A stretch of DNA of 6,404 nt from CAYLLT01 sp964591605. Its GTDB lineage: Bacteria; Planctomycetota; Phycisphaerae; UBA1845; PWPN01. Within the stretch, counting starts at the first letter, position 1, and every line of letters starts with the position of its first letter. Location of the stretch: contig CAZQEN010000407.1 of the NCBI GenBank assembly GCA_964591605.1, positions 1 to 6,404 on the forward strand, written 5' to 3'. A model generated the notes under the pieces. That model saw only the letters and a program-made list of their open reading frames with translations. It did no database searches and had not been told where the DNA came from. The position numbers were made by a program, and so were the translations under genes. Positions 6,147 through 6,404 of this stretch are shown here, piece by piece.

Positions 6147-6404
6147 TCGAGTACGGAACGCTCTATGACGAATACTGGGGCAGGCCCGACCGGTGGGGAT
6201 CGCATTCCTTTACCAGTGCGGAAAACCTGGCCGACCAGATCCTCTCGGTCTGCGGCGGCGGTACGATTCTGGACGTCGGCTGCGGCATGGGCGGACTGGT
6301 CAGGACGTTGCTGCGCCGCGGGGTGGATGCCCGCGGCGTCGACGTCTCACAGCGGGCCATCGGGCACCTGAACAGGATTGCCCCCGACCGATTTCATCTC
6401 GGCA
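6143..6404 (+). CDS. class I SAM methyltransferase (partial, 5' end only)
   Basis: GTG at 6143 overlaps the preceding stop (GTGA) and is served by GAGGGAG at 6129-6135, seven bases away. The 87 codons present are open to the window edge. They begin MIEYGTLYDEYWGRPDRWGS, and residues 42-56 read ILDVGCGMGGLVRTL, the SAM-binding motif I of class I methyltransferases. GVDVS (65-69) is the acidic end of the second strand that contacts the ribose hydroxyls. The family level is Methyltransf_11/25-like; the substrate cannot be told from this fragment. Tight coupling to the TylF-type gene and the exporter suggests it acts on the same glycan or on a sugar precursor. Other small-molecule targets remain possible. 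Confidence 0.85.
   Translation, partial: MIEYGTLYDEYWGRPDRWGSHSFTSAENLADQILSVCGGGTILDVGCGMGGLVRTLLRRGVDARGVDVSQRAIGHLNRIAPDRFHLG

Overview
The window is a GC-rich stretch (about two thirds G+C by eye) that reads as the start of a surface-polysaccharide locus using ABC-transporter export (the Wzm/Wzt pathway). Protein families and codon bias point to a high-GC Gram-negative bacterium. Planctomycetota or a similar environmental lineage is plausible, but the sequence alone does not fix the taxon.

Layout. Positions 1-70 hold at most the tail of an unidentified reading frame. A minus-strand tRNA-Gln(CUG) gene lies at 73-145. A hairpin (150-164) and a credible sigma70-type promoter (178-206, minus) lie upstream of it. 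All protein genes to the right are on the plus strand: a GT4-type glycosyltransferase (304-1641); a 220-base gap with promoter-like sequence; a non-hydrolysing UDP-GlcNAc 2-epimerase, wecB-like (1862-2998); the ABC-2 export permease wzm (3051-3911); the ATPase wzt with a C-terminal carbohydrate-binding-type domain (3901-5322); a TylF-family O-methyltransferase (5382-6146); and the start of a class I SAM methyltransferase that runs off the right edge (from 6143).

How they work together. The epimerase would supply UDP-ManNAc, and the glycosyltransferase would add a sugar to a lipid-linked glycan on the cytoplasmic side. Wzm/Wzt would then move the finished chain across the inner membrane. The C-terminal domain of Wzt, followed by two methyltransferase genes, fits the known logic in which a non-reducing-end modification stops chain growth and is read by Wzt before export. 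The role of these particular methyltransferases is inference. From wzm onward the genes are tightly packed (10-14 base overlaps or short gaps), so this part is probably one transcript. The 220-base gap before wecB could hold a second promoter.

Novelty. I see no evidence of a wholly new system. The points worth a second look are the tRNA-Gln with two mismatched acceptor pairs next to short flanking repeats, a near-identical double-start translation signal in front of two genes, GC-rich perfect palindromes in three intergenic gaps, and the Wzt/methyltransferase arrangement.
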